Notes: generated by a model from the letters alone, not told the origin. DNA of 64,000 bases from Sistotremastrum niveocremeum HHB9708 (GCA_001630475.1 KV419397.1:1061758-1125757), one strand, 5' to 3'; positions 23,603 to 36,532 are shown, counted from the stretch's first letter. Made by a program: numbers and translations.

Positions 23603-25400
23603 ATGGAATCCGTTAAAATCTACGGTAAGCAACTTCAACTCGACAGATAACGTTTTCTAACGTCTACTTTATCAGTTCTTTCGCTTTCTACTGCTATAAA
23701 AGACGCTCCATCTATCATACCGAATGGCCGCTTCGAAATAGTGGTGGAATGGAATTGCGGTGTTCATACCCTCAAACTCAGCACTAGTACCCAATTTATC
23801 AGACACTATGATCGCGGTATCGACCAAGCTTCCGTATATCGAGGTGTAGAAGGAGAAGGAAGACTTAATAGGCCCTCTGTCGTACATGCTAAGGTTATTG
23901 ACTTGGAGTCGAGGGAGACGATGTTCAGTGGGCAACATGCCGTCGATGCTTTCTCCGCCTTCAAAAACACCTCTTGTACGTTGCTTGATATATACTCATC
24001 TATTCTGTGCACTCAAATCGTATTCGTATTGACAGGGGAGCTGATTAAGTTGTACGCCACTGTGAAGGATGGAATATCGACCGATGTTAGGCAGGGGTCT
24101 GCGGTGCTGGATTTGAAGATCAAGGTTGGGCGGGTTCACCATATGATAAACTTGAACATAGTGTCTGCGAGTTAGTGTTCCACCCCACTCCTCCTTCGAT
24201 GATTGAGCTGACGGCAGCTTGAAGACGACTTTGTCCAGGCGCCAGATCTCACCACTCGTATCGAGCGGTTCCCATTCAACCAGGATGTGTGGGTAATGAT
24301 AGATGGTCCGCACGAGTGGACAGAACGTAGGCGGTTGGAGGATGGAATGGTAGAAGTGAGGTCATTTGACTGCAATCGAGAGATTGCAGACATCATAGAA
24401 AACGGAAGTTCGGTCAGTGGGGGTGGCTATCGGAAGCCCGAGATACTCATTTTCGCACTAGGAGATCAACAGGGTCATCGGAAAGTGGAGACGAACGCTA
24501 CACGCAAACGTAGTCACGCCAATCGGATATTCGCTGCATGATTGCATCAGCATAGTCTACCCATTGCTCAGACGCGGACAGGAGAACGTGGACATACTCT
24601 CGTATATCAGGGAATTTGGAGCGACCACACTGCAAAGGGAGAGAATGGTACGCTCTAACCGACTTTTTACCTCATAAGCGTGCTGATCAGCCGTCGAACG
24701 AAGATCCGTGATGTCGCTGAAGGGCTTAATTTCTTGCATGCTATGGGAATAGTGCATGGTAACATGAGAGGGGTACGTACCTTCACCTTGAATCCTCGGC
24801 TTCTCATCCTTAATTATCGCAAGGCAAATATCCTCATTGCGGGTGATGGTCGGGCTGTAGTGACCGGATATGGGCTGAACGATATTCTCCGTCATACATC
24901 CGATGCACAAGTGGGAATGTCAGATTTGCGCTGGAATAGCCCTGAGACTGTTCGAACGAGTCCTGTGAGAGCTGTGCTTTCTGGTCTTATCCGACGAGCT
25001 AACGATTTGGATGCTAGGGTGACATCAGGGGTCTGGCAACAAAGAAAAGCGACATATGGGGCTTCGGATGTACCGTTTACGTGAGAACATGCATCGCCGC
25101 ACAGAATGATGAGACTTACGTGTTTCGCAGGAGATATACTCGCTCAAGCTTCCGTACAGCGTGTTGAGGAGCGAAGTCAAAATTGAAGCTTGCATCATCG
25201 GCGGGATCAAGCCTTGGTATGAAGGAGATATCAATGCTTATGGCAAGATCTTGCAAGGTTTCAGCGAGGAGATGCAAGAACTAGTCAAGCGATGCTGTCG
25301 ATATAACAAAGAAAGGCGGCCAACGGCAGAAATGATCGCGCGGGACTTGGAAGCCATGGTTGCTCGAAATGAGGGGGATGAACCCGTGGAGGCTGCGTGA
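23603..25400 (+). CDS. PK2: pseudokinase with novel N-terminal domain, 448 aa
   Basis: Nine exons keep frame: 23603-23624, 23676-23975, 24036-24160, 24218-24509, 24556-24647, 24704-24772, 24824-24964, 25045-25080, 25131-25400. The 22-bp first exon (MESVKIY) ends in phase 1 as in its paralogues. The N-terminal domain alternates hydrophobic strands (FEIVVEWNCG, VVHAKVIDL, AVLDLKIKVG). In the kinase half: EILIFAL at the beta-3 site with no Lys, NFLHAMGIVHGNMRG with HRD Asp changed to Asn and Lys to Arg, TGYG instead of DFG, RWNSPE, SDIWGFG and a normal C-lobe end with RRPTAEM. Catalysis is not expected. The 3' flank carries the shared GTATTCGTG motif. Confidence 0.8.
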
Positions 25401-25958
25401 TGAGCTTATGTATGAAAATACACGGCGAAGGATTCGAATGCTGGATACTCCATGATGCAAGATACGATCGGTTCGAGACTCAGGATCAAAGCCCTTGTAA
25501 TGAGCCCTTGTCTCAATGTTGTTTTGCTTTGTTGATAGTGTACAAAAATATTCCGGCGTTGTATTCGTGAGAAAATGTAGCTCTAGAAAATGTAAGTTGG
25601 TACAAACACAGAACAATGCGTGCCGCCAAATCAACCCTGCACGAATTTTGGCAATTTCTGTACCCGGAAAATATTAATATGGTGATTGAAAGTGGCTTTC
25701 TACGTGCGGCGTTCTAAAATTGACCGGAATATCATGATAAGCTTCGCTTCGAGCTTACGTGAGGATCGAAGACATCGGAACTCCATGAGAATTGCACAAA
25801 ACAACTACAGCGAAGAGGACCTTCAGTAGGTTCTTCGTTTCAGTTAAGTGAATCAATAGTGTGTCCGGAGCGCTGCTTTGGCGGCCGTACATCGAAAAGC
25901 TTTACGACAATATACAGTACAAGTCAAATCGTGGAATCAATTCTAATCATGTCACAAA
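25401..25958. other. Shared 3' spacer of PK2 and the HNH-family gene
   Basis: The genes converge here. Apart from the GTATTCGTGAGAAAAT motif at 25561 it shows no recognisable feature; a decayed extension of either gene is possible. Confidence 0.35.
25559..25576 (+). promoter_or_regulatory. 3' flank motif GTATTCGTGnGAAAAT after PK2
   Basis: The word gtattcgtgagaaaat, about 160 bp past the PK2 stop, recurs with one or two changes after PK3 (32211) and PK4 (38493). Its position suggests a shared transcript-end element or simply inherited flank. Confidence 0.45.
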
Positions 25959-27507
25959 TCACGAACTGCCGACCAGCCAGAAGTCCAATGCAGGTATGAG
26001 ATCCGGATCAGTAAAATGTGGTATCAAATCCTCCCTGACAGTCCAATCCCAGATCATTTTGTTGCCATGAACGGTGGGTTCAACGTCGGATTCGACGTCA
26101 GAGTCAACGTCAGAGTCAACCTGGTCTGCCTGAGATCGTTCCCGTTGAGTTCCAGTCCACATGCCTGGAGGGAAGTAAAGTGCCGGTGAATGTTCTGTGA
26201 CATTGCGCGCTACAGGTTCAAACAGATCAAGGTTCAGATCTCTTGGGACGTCTCCCAGTTCCTCACAATATCCCAGAAGTTGTTGTGCCACGTAGGCTTC
26301 AAGGACGGTCTTTCCGGGCTCTCGGGCCCAGCAGAGATGGTCGCTCGGAGCTTCACAATTCTGAATATTGAACGCGAGCTTACTGGCGATGATGTATTCT
26401 CGATGTGCTTGAGGATCATGGAGGCCCCAACGAATGAGAGCTTGATGGAAGTGGGCACGAAGAAGGGCATCGGATGGTCGGGAGTTGGTTTCCTGCCAAC
26501 TGTCGATAAGAAGTTTGCTATCCGCCGGTAAATGCCATTGATCACAGGGTAAAAATTGAACAATGCGATAGTCATCCTGACGGGCTGTCGTCACTCGAGG
26601 GTCGCTATTGACAAATACGTACTCACATCAACATCGATAGAATACCAGTGGTGGTTGAAGGCTTCGGATGCCATATACGCACACACGAATGCATTGGAAG
26701 GGGACATCATGGCTTGTGTGAGCGATTCATGGGATTCAGCAAGGCCCCCGAAGATTTCTTGAACATCTGAATTCGACCACTGAAAATGTTGTGTTAAATG
26801 CAGTAAGTCATTTACCTGAAAACCGATGTCATACCTCGGATGGGGCTACGAAAGGAAATATTTTGGCGCAAACTATACTGGAGAACACTCCCAATTCCTT
26901 TGGATAGATCATGCACTCCATTCCGGTGATGAGACACTTCTTGTCACGGACAGCAACTTTATGAAAGAGTTCGTCATCCTGGGAGGACGAAGGTCTTAGA
27001 TGAATACTAAGTTGTCGTATCGTCGACTCACTGTCCTAGTCGATTTACGATTATCATTGACAAGACAGCGGTATCTGTAAAAAGTCGACTTGGGTACGGG
27101 TGATAAAATATATTGAGCTGGGGGAGAATAATCATGAGTTACTGAATGACCAGGGGTCTCAATGCTGTTTGAATACCTTGATCGACCAAGTGGAATGATC
27201 CCACTGGAAAGGGCGAGTCGGTTTGAGGTAGAACGGGTCTTCCTTCGCTACGAAAATGGATGAACCAGTTTTCGGATTGGGGCAAATGGAAAAGGATTGC
27301 GAGCCAGTTATAAACATTGATGATGGTATAATACCCGCGCTGCTGCAGACCAGCTATGATGGATCCCTCTCTGTTGTATATCAGAATATTCCTCCGCGCA
27401 TAATATCGATCTACACTCGGATCGAAATCCGAATAATTTTCTTCTTCGCTCAAATCAGAGCCATCATGGAGCCGAGTCGTATAGGCATCGTCACGCGTCG
27501 TAGTCAT
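25959..27507 (-). CDS. HNH-family protein with eroded nuclease residues
   Basis: Reads leftward from ATG at 27507 through five exons that join in frame; introns lie around 27113-27171, 26980-27032, 26784-26837 and 26577-26623. Order of features: an N-terminal domain (MTTTRDDAYTTRLHD), a spacer ending KSTFYRYRC, an HNH-like core with CLITGMEC and CAKIFPF, then SPSNAF and FNHHWYSID, and a C-terminal PSDALLRAHFHQAL segment. PSDALLR plus CxxTG is the mark of a large Agaricomycete family related to HNH_2 nucleases. The usual AHIFP His is Lys here and the later LH pair is replaced, so cutting activity is doubtful. Near the end is an Asp/Ser/Val repeat (DSDVDSDVESDVE). The frame is intact. Confidence 0.75.
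26082..26125 (-). repeat. In-frame short repeat coding DSDV units
   Basis: Near-identical copies of gtcagagtcaac/gacgtcagagtc encode an acidic tandem stretch in the C-terminal part of the HNH-family gene. Likely to vary in copy number between strains. Confidence 0.5.
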
Positions 27508-27806
27508 GATATTTCACCGAGTCTGAGTCGCGGACGAGAACTCGGACGGGAAAAGACTAGTTGATGGCCACGTGGCAGAATCCGAGGAGGGAGTCGCACG
27601 CGGAAGCTTTGCGGTTCACCAGCCCGGGATCCCCGTCTTCGATCCGTCAAAGGCAGAGTTTACCATGACAGGCTATAACTGGTAGCATTTCTATTCAATC
27701 CGAATGTATTTTTGAGCAGACAAATTCAGGATCCTATGGGCTAGTATTTCGAACGCAACTAATAAGGCCTTAATAAGGTGCCGAGGACGAATGAATTGAC
27801 TAAAGA
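27508..27806. other. Upstream region of the HNH-family gene
   Basis: Promoter side of the leftward gene; no motif stands out and no gene is seen. Confidence 0.3.
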
Positions 27807-27860
27807 ATGGACCAAAATATTACTATGCTGGGGTTTGACGCGTTGCGATGGAAAAGTTCT
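27807..27860 (+). pseudogene. PK-family activation-segment fragment
   Basis: A short piece reads LGFDALRWKSSP and is followed at once by gtgaggg. PK2 has LRWNSPETVRTSP followed by gtgagag at the equivalent place, so coding similarity and intron donor position both match. No complete kinase surrounds it. A longer frame runs on to 28301 but resembles nothing. Probably a relic of a further PK copy. Confidence 0.4.
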
Positions 27861-30298
27861 CCAGTGAGGGCAATAATGGCAGATTGGAAATCTAATGGCA
27901 GTAGAACACCAAGTAGAACCGACGCAGTTTATGATAGACACCCCGACCGGTCTCTTGTCGTGCGTCGAGAATATAAACGACCGGCTATGAATCGAGCGGA
28001 GAGCTTTGAAGTCGCATTCAGGGTAATGGAAGCACTGACTTGGTTCTTTGGGATGGTGGAATCACTGGGATTGAGGCTCATTGAATCGCACGAAGAAACC
28101 CGAATGGACGTGGCAAAGAGAATTCAGGTCGTGGCATGGGTTCATTCTTTTGCTGGTTGCCCGTTAGCAACTTGCTTCATGTTCAAACCAGTGGCACACG
28201 TACCTATTCTTCCTACAGCAGCAATATCCAACAGCTGGGACATTATCAGAACGAAGAGAGTTGGTGCAAAGCGGCGTTCTCGGAACGGAGTTGAAAGTTG
28301 AACATTCCAAATTCGGGCAGGTTCCCCATCCCGTATTCATCGATGCCCTCGTTTCACCTGCTGAAGTCTCAGCATTTTCTTCGTCTCATGTCAAGAAACC
28401 CCACATTTTAGAAGGAAGCGATGAGACCACCTCGCTGCCCATATATTCGCCACCGATGTTGATGGTGTAGTCAAAGCCAGGACCGATCTTGTGGAACATG
28501 GGACCAACAATCTCGATCCAAGCCATTTCCTCAGACATACAGGAGATGGGAATGCACGATGGGGATGGGTGGACTCGGATGCGGTATATAAACCGCGTAA
28601 GACTTTTGAAGGATGATAGTTGAGTGGATGTTGGAATGGCGGAAGTCTGGTACGGAAGCATATTCTGTGAGTATTGCTCCTGGTGATCCTTCATTTCACA
28701 AGTCTCATGCCGTACGCACCGGTCTAAGCTCGACGAAGACCCACTAGTCTCGAACAGAGCTGCGCCGAAGTGACCGAGATACTGTCGTGAACGTCTCGAT
28801 TCAACTTCACTATCTATGGTCAACCCTCATAGCCCATATTGTAATCCAGGTTGGACGTCGGCGCCGTCCTCTTCTTCGTAGCACGACGTTCTGCGGCCAC
28901 CATCGATTATACTTGTCCCGCCAGCCATAATTCAAATACTAGGACACACGTACTGCGCTGGATATTCAAGGTACCTGTCCGCACTGCCAACGACATCCGG
29001 ATGTGAGTCTAAGTCCAACGTGGCTCAGTTGCTGGTTTCATGAAAGAAGATAGTTCTCACCGGGATTCCTGAAGAGCTCTGTGATCAAAGAACGCGGACG
29101 ACGCATGTTGCGGTTCTCATTCTTCGGTATCAGATCAGCAATAAAGCTCTCTCATGCAGAGCCGTTCTACTCCAACTCGGCTTCTTGGTTTCTTGAAATA
29201 ACGGGGCCACGGTCCAAGGTTAAATACAAAGATGGTTTGCTACACCCTAGTGAGTCAATGGACAAGTGGAAACGTACAATGAAACGCTGACGTGTGAGCA
29301 GAATGGAATTGGATGCTCCAAATGTGAGATAATATTCCCGCGATATCTCTCTCGTTGATGGAGCGACTGAACCACATCATCCAGGTGAGCCGTTCCAAAA
29401 ACTCATAAAGTTTCTATATATAGTGCCGAAATCACCATATACACCAGTCTCTGACCTTTCCGTGGCTCTCCCGCAGATAATTTGACGATACTTCCGTGTG
29501 ATGTCGAATAGCAGTTGAGGTATCGGAAATTGGCCTCCGACCTGTTCTGGGAACGAAGCCGACGACTATTTTTGCAAAAGAGTTCATTTTTGGTCCTCTC
29601 ATAGCTCATACATAGGAGAAGGATACCGCAGCGCGTTCAGGAGACGTGTTAGCTGCTGTTGCCTCTAGTCTAGTTGGCCCTGAGAGCTTGGAGTATTGGA
29701 GCAAGTGAGTCGATGCCTTCTTTGACGGAAAACGCAGGCTGACCTTGGATACAGACCTTAGTATCGACCAGACTTCCACTGTGACCAGTCGAGTGCGACC
29801 GTCTTCCGGTTGGGATCGTTGTCCAAGTTGATTGGTTGCTACTGTCGCAAAACTCCATTTTCAGCGGATACGTCGTGGAAGATGGCAAGAATGAGTCTGC
29901 AATCCTCACAATCATATCCTTCATCTCAATTGATACTTCGCCAAAGTAATGAACGGACAATATTGAAGGATGTGCTAAGGCCGAGCACGCCGATAGCCTC
30001 ATAGGTTGTTGACAGTTGGTTGACGCGTCATCGACCCTGGGAATTTTCAAGGATCGCCGCTGGATATTGGCTTCTGAATTCTCCCAAAAATGAACTTCCA
30101 GAGTAATTCGGTCTTTGTGGAAGTGTAGATGACTCGCTCAATGTAAGTCAACATGTCGGATTTTTTTCGTTTTTTATGAACTCATTTTTGCCCAAGGATG
30201 ACCGTTTTTTCTCGTCACCGCAACCACTCGCGTGTTCCCCTCACTCACGGATACCTTTCGGCGTAGGCCGACTGTTGTCCCATATCCTCTCTCCCACT
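27861..30298. other. Debris region, possible leftward PK N-domain remnants
   Basis: On the minus strand, 28386-28560 encodes MAWIEIVGPMFHKIG then FDYTINIGGEYMG, and 29670-30050 encodes ILSVHYFGEV then MIVRIADSF. Both have the strand-turn-strand pattern of the PK N-terminal domain but lack complete genes. I read this 2.4 kb as a graveyard of rearranged copies. Confidence in each piece is low, and no intact gene was found. Confidence 0.3.
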
Positions 30299-32077
30299 AT
30301 GGCTGTAGCAAAAAGCGCTAAATTCGCAATCCACAGTCAGTGCACCCCTCATTCCTCCTAAATTCGACTTAATAACATATGTTCTAGTCCTCTATCTGTC
30401 TTATCCGACCGCGGATGGCGGTCCTGAACTAACCAGCGACTATTCTGTTACTTTGAAATGGAGTGATGGGGGTTTTATCAGTAACCATCATCGCTACACT
30501 GTCAAATTCCTTCCCTTGTTGGCCGATCCTCAAGCACGAGTCAGCATCTATCGCACAATGATGGTCAAAGCTGATGTTTCGAGTGATATTACGATGGAGT
30601 TGATTGTTCAAGACGTCGCGGACGAACGAAAGCGGTGGACTTGGTCGAAGAGCTTACAGGGAGCTGCATTGCTGGGGGCGAATCGCCGTGAGTTGTTGTA
30701 TCCTATGCAAAAGGCTACAATTAGACGGATTGCAGAACATTTTGATGAAGTTGTGCCTGCCACGCCGCCGTTCGGTGGGCGACACGAAGAAATTGCGCCA
30801 GTTATAACCTTCCGATGCTCAGTTGAGAGGGTTCATCCTCGAAACCCATACAGGATTCCGTTGAGTGAAGGCGAGTTTGATGTTTGATGGGAGCGAATAC
30901 GGCGTCTCATGATATTAGTAGACGTCATTGAGCCCGTGCGGATGCCGAATGAGATATTCCAGCGCTATTGGCTCGCGCGAACCTCTGACTATGTCATCAA
31001 CGAAGGAATCCACGGCGCTCTGAACGTCCTGCGCATGACTCTCAAAGAAGGCACCGATCAGCCGATGGAGAATGTGCTTGAAGCGAGTGGGGTAGGTTCG
31101 AGTATCGCAGCAGACCCTCGTGATGATTGACGATCTCGTTCCAGGAGCGCTTTTTGAGGTCCTTACGCAGGGCGAGAAACTTGAGACATGAGAACATCAT
31201 GCCGCTATTGGGATACACTTGTGATGAAGTTTCCTTCTCTCTTGTTATCCGCGACGACGGGGAACAATTCGTTACCTTGGATAATCTGCCAATGTGGAGA
31301 GTCCCGTGGGGTATAAAAATGGGATTCGTGAGCCGATATTGACTGAACCAGATCGCAAACACTGAGCGTTTACCATGACAGATTATTGGGGTCGCGAAGG
31401 CTGTAGAGTTTCTTCATTTCGAGGGAATTGTTCACGGATGTATACGCCCGGTATTTCCTCTTCTGTTGTACCTGTCGAGCTGAAGTTGATGACTCTTGAA
31501 ATTAGGGTAATGTTCTTGTCGGCCTTGATAATCGCCCTTTGCTCTTTGACATGGGCGCTCTCGGGGAGCTGCAATACACGTCCGATTCGAGGCTCATAGA
31601 TCAGCACAACCGCTGGATGAGTCCCCAGATCGTGCAAGTCCGTCAAGGGAACGGATACCACTGGATGAGGACGCAGAAATCTGATGATATCTGGGCGCTT
31701 GCGTGCCTTATCACGGTAAGGAAATCTCGAAATTAATCTGGACGTAATCAGATTCATCGATAACTGGGCAGATGATTTTCTCGAATCACATACCATATCA
31801 TGCGCAGACGTCCGGCAAGGTTCATAAAGCGATGCTGAGTGGAATGCGTCCCTATGAGTTGGATCAGCCTGAGGTGTCTCAATTTGCGAGTGTATTGGGA
31901 ACGTTCTCCACCATCTTTCCTGAGCTTTGGGGAACTTGTCTAGGGTGCTGGGGCTTTGATCCTCGTGGAAGACCCACCGCGATGGATGTCGCGAAAGAAA
32001 CAGTGGCTGCAGCTCACATGCGTGAACTGCTCATGAGATTGTTTCCAGAGGAGGCCAGGGCAGGCACTCTTGAGTAG
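30299..32077 (+). CDS. PK3: pseudokinase with novel N-terminal domain, 475 aa
   Basis: Seven exons keep frame: 30299-30335, 30388-30864, 30919-31091, 31145-31300, 31382-31450, 31506-31715, 31772-32077. An apparent stop at 30885 lies in intron 2, so the N-domain and kinase are one protein. N-domain: AIHILYLSYP, YSVTLKWSDG, YTVKFLPLL, ITMELIVQDV, VITFRCSVERV. Kinase part: ALNVLRMT with Asn in place of the beta-3 Lys, RNLRHENIMPLLGYT, GIVHGC with HRD Asp changed to Cys, GNVLV, LFDMG (Asp kept), RWMSPQ and DDIWALA. A pseudokinase by residue loss. The intron before the 69-bp exon uses gtcccg, a weak but workable donor. The 3' flank resembles that of PK4. Confidence 0.8.
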
Positions 32078-35000
32078 CCACGACTACGGGGGATTTCAAT
32101 TGTACGACAAAGCGGATTGGATGGATGCAGAACAGTGGAGTGTAGACATAAAACGGTAGGTCTGTATCGTAGCGATGTGTTGGCAATGTTTGTGTTTGTG
32201 TACCTTTTTTGTATTCGTGGGAAAATTGCGGTCAATTTACATTTTTTGATCCGCTGACGTAACTCTGCTAAGCCTCTTTGTCTTGCAAACGAATGCTGCC
32301 CTTCTACTTCCTGTTTTTCTGCGCCAATGATATTGCGTACGGTGCTCTCAAACTCTGAAAGTCATGCATTCTGGATAGTACGGGCTCTGGAATCGCTGTT
32401 CGGCATCTGAATCTGGGCGAAAAGCGCAAAACATGACTCATCCTGGTTCCCAACACGTCACCAGAGCACTCATTATATCTCGCTGAGTGGATATATCAGT
32501 ATTAGCTGCCATTATGCTCATCATCTCATCGTAATTTTTCTACAGTTTTTCATTGTGTGTCCACGTCGATTTTGAAACCAGCAAGGGTATGTCAGATCGC
32601 CAATTGGCCTTGGACCACATTGAAGGCCCACAATAACCAGATATGCATCGTCATGTCTGCCACATATTACGTTCGTGGAATATCATTCGAGGCGCAATCG
32701 CATCTGTTCGTGCCAACTTTCGTTCCCACCGGCGGCCTGTACTAGCAAAGTCATGGTTTCTTTGGAGCTCGGGGGGACAGTCCCGAGTCATTTCGACTCG
32801 GAAAGGATTCACCTTCTTCACGAACATACTTGCAACATAGAAGGTATCAATGTTGAGGATAGGCTGATCCCTGTGAGTCCTGATTCTTTCATGTCGAAGC
32901 TTTGCATCAACCTAATCATGCTACTCTCAGACGCCACGAAATAGCATGCCACAGCTACCTCAAATCTGCTGCCTAGGTCCTTCTTCCACGATGTTGGCCA
33001 TGAGACTCGTTCCAGGCATTGCGTCACTGCCGAATCTTCACCTCGCAATCTGGACTGTCGCACTTTCGTTAAACGTTCGGACTAGCTGCGTGGTATGGTT
33101 AGAGTGAGCTTGCGGGCTTTGCGATGGTCTACCGATGCTCGCGGACTGCAATCCGAAGTGTCACAATCAGCGAGTACCGGATACCTCGGAAGAGGTCGGG
33201 CTGATTCGATACTACAGAAGATGCCCTTCGCATCACCTGGCATCAAGGAAGTACGACTTGGATGTGCCTCTCATGGTGCTACTTCCGCTGCGTTGATCCC
33301 CAAACTGTACGCGTTCCGCTTCGTCAACCCTCGCTTATTGAGACGGCGATCAGACCGCTATGCCCTGGCCTATGAATTGGAAGCCAAAGACCGCTCATTT
33401 AGTCGTGAACGCGATACAACAATCTATGTTGTGATACTCCAACTCTTTCAAGACGAGTCGTGCTTGAAAAACCACGAGAGTATTCTGACCTTGCTCGAGA
33501 CGAATACACGGAATATGCGAAGTTCTGATCTGAATCATCCGGTTCAAAAGGTGTCGGAGCTTTATATTAATCGCTTCGTGCTGCAATGGTAGTGCTCCGG
33601 GTGCTCAGCATGCTAAAATCAATGCTGCTTCGCCGTACTACATGGATCTGCTTCCGTCGTTCTTCTCAAGCTATGCCAATGACTCCCCTTCGAGGGTCCA
33701 TAATTCTCGCCCATCTATGACATGTCTGGTGTTACGCAGCTTTTTCTATCTCCTCCGTCCTATATCATGGAATGGTGACGATCCGGACTCGCGAACGTGG
33801 TTTCTCCTTCAGCTGATTCTCAGGGTTTCTGGGGACTCTTTATGTCTCTTGTACCGGCGCTGTATCAATAGAATCACTTAGTGCACGGAAGTCCTCAGAT
33901 ATACCGGGAAACTGATCGTGATGGATGTTCATTAATGCCTGAGCCTGAGCTGGCTACCCCTGTTAGTTTGGGCGCTTGTTCTCCTGGCGACTCATGAGAC
34001 CTCTCGATTCTTCCTTCTTTTCCTGGTATACTCTTGATCACATTTGGCGCATGTAACGCCATCTCAGGAGTTTCTGTTTCGCTTCAGTCTCGTCAAATTC
34101 TTGGATGCTTCGTAGGTGAAGGCAGGCATTCATCCGATTATGTAAGCAACATTTTCGGGCAGTTTCTTCCAACTCTTCAAATCAATTGCTTCGATCCGAT
34201 AACTCCTACCGACGCTACGGGATCTTCTCCTGTGATATAATGACTCGAAGATGCAACTACTTCCATATCACAAAATGTGATGTACCAGTAAACAGAGCTT
34301 TTCGTACGATGGACATCCAGAGCCGTCAAGTAATAATAGCATCCCTTCTCAAATGATATTGAAAGCATGGAAGAGCTCTTGTAGCTGTGGCCTTTATATC
34401 GCGATCAACTTTCCACTCATGCATGAAGACGAGCGCGGAAGCAAGAAACTGTGTTGGGCGTTACAGTGAGGATATCAACCTGGGGCCTAAATTGTATATC
34501 TATTTTTATGGATGGGAAATCGCAACTTTGAAGTATAATATGAGCTATCAGTTTATGAGGAAAGTGAAATGAACCATACATGTACAACATACGAATTACT
34601 ATACACTGCTCTGACACGGACGGTTCGTGCCGAAAACTCCGAGTTGACTTTCTTGTTTCTCCTTTCCCCCGACGACGACGAGGCCCATACATCGATAGAC
34701 TCTTCTATAAGTCATCCTACGGTTATATGGCACATTCATCTCCCTGGTCACACAGTTCAGCAATATTCTGGAGGCGATATCTGGATATAAACGACTGAAC
34801 TCGAGAAAAACCTAAGCCACCGAAAGTGCCACGTCGTAGATGGACGCGTTCTGATCTTCCCATCATCAACGCAGACTGGAAGGGCGTCACAGAGTAGAGT
34901 ACCCGATCCACATCGGATTGTGGGCGCGTGAAGGATCGAAGGACGAAGCTCAGGATGGGAACGGACGCATAGTCGAGTGGGAGTTGAAAGGTCGCGCACT

Positions 35001-36532
35001 GCTGTGCTGCAGTGAGACGATTGAGAGAAACTCTGCGCGCTCCTGAGCTGATATACGCGCTGCTTTGCGGTGATCGATGAACAGGGTGAGAGAATGGTTA
35101 CTCTCTCCGAGCTGGCCGGGAGAGCACCGAATACGTAGGGTAAGTTCCCCATGAATTCTGAAGCCATTGAGAATGCTTATGAGGACACAGATATCTGGTC
35201 ACATTGCGTATGCTCGGTCGTGGACCAGCACGAGAGGATAAACATAACCTTGCACCGTGTTGGACGAAGAATATATGCTCGACCGCGGGAGAGGGCCGCC
35301 TCGAAGGTACCGGTTCGCTCTTCCTGCTCTTATTCTATGATGATGATGAATTTATGAGCACAGATATGCCGCGATGACATACTATACATCCCATATGACA
35401 AAGCTTCAGGTCCGATAAATCGAGCAGCGCTGGGAGTGCAGCCATGGTTATTGGCGTGTCGGATCAATCTCTCCTTCAATTTGCATGCATTTAAGGAGGA
35501 TTCAGCACTATAATGAACGCGGAGGTTATCTAGACGACTATAGATTGAAGCCTTTAAGTCGAACAGTCTGAAACGTCGGTGCTCACCGGTCTTCTCAACA
35601 TTCCAGGGCCGGCGGGCAGACTCCCGGACGAATCCATACTCCAAACCTGTCATGATTATCCCAAACGGCCCAAATGCGCTGCTTAATCGCCAATTCCACG
35701 ATGCTCACGATAATAAAGCTCACATATCATTTCAGGCTGGCTCCATCTATCGGAAAGCCTCCTTTCGGTCTCCTCGGGGTTGTGAAGAAGGTAGTTGTGC
35801 GTCATAAATACCACGGTGCCTTCTATGGACTGATCAACATTGTAGATCTAGGAGCCTGTCATTCAGTCAACTTACCAGTACATCGTTAATGATGACGGAT
35901 GAAGCGCCATCCTCACTCCTCAGTCCTGATGGCGTCCTACGATCGCGAGATGGCAACGGCTCTACGCGATGGTTGAAGAACATGGCGAAGATCTCCGGAT
36001 CAAAGAATACAATTCAATGAATTGCTGGGATGGACATCGCTGAAGATCAAGACGTCCCTCAACGTCCCTCAAGTAAATCTTTGTGAAGTTTTTGGCCTCC
36101 AACCACTGACCGTATCTGCAGGTCATCTGGCAGCTATCAGGTGAGCGCAAGCCAGATACGACCTGGTACTATGATTGACGAATATTTCGACCAGGTGCTA
36201 AAGCTGCGGTCTTCGGGGCTCTCTCCGCCGACGCGTCGTTGACTCGGGAAAATTTTGAAGAAAAAGGGTCCACCAGTCGCGTGGTTCAACGCATGTCTAA
36301 TGATGCAGGGATGCTCTCGCATTCGACATGTCGCTTTCTCGAGTTTCAGGTCTTCAGCACAACCACACCTGGCCCAATTTTTCTTAGGATTTTTTTATCG
36401 ACGAGTGAGCGAGAAAATCACTAGTTTGTTTTCTTCGGCAAGTGATCGGACTTTCTTCCACCACTATCCATACCCGAGTGAGCCGATGTGCCCCGGGTTT
36501 CTTACCACTCACAACTGAACTTCGTGCACGAC
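32078..36532. other. 4.4-kb stretch between PK3 and PK4 without an intact gene
   Basis: After the PK3 3' flank come unrelated short frames. The largest (33095-33592, plus) is helical and basic (LLRRRSDRYALAYELE) and not recognised. At 35151-35220 a plus-strand piece reads YEDTDIWSHC followed by a gtatgc donor, like the SDIWGFG/GDVWSFA alpha-F segment of the PK genes, so at least one kinase relic may lie here. No convincing complete gene was found. Confidence 0.35.
32205..32227 (+). promoter_or_regulatory. 3' flank motif TTTTTTGTATTCGTGGGAAAATT after PK3
   Basis: About 130 bp past the PK3 stop. The T-run plus gtattcgtggga is also found after PK4, followed in both by a gctgacgtaa word and a gcctc word. 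Confidence 0.5.

Noticed and set aside
24965-25044. Apparent frameshift in PK2 between the activation segment and SDIWGFG
   Set aside because: An 80-bp intron (gtgaga...caacaaag) explains the frame change with phase 0 on both sides.
30865-30918. PK3 as two separate genes (N-domain protein and kinase)
   Set aside because: A 54-bp intron (gtgaag...attag) joins the parts in frame, and the paralogues have the same fused order.
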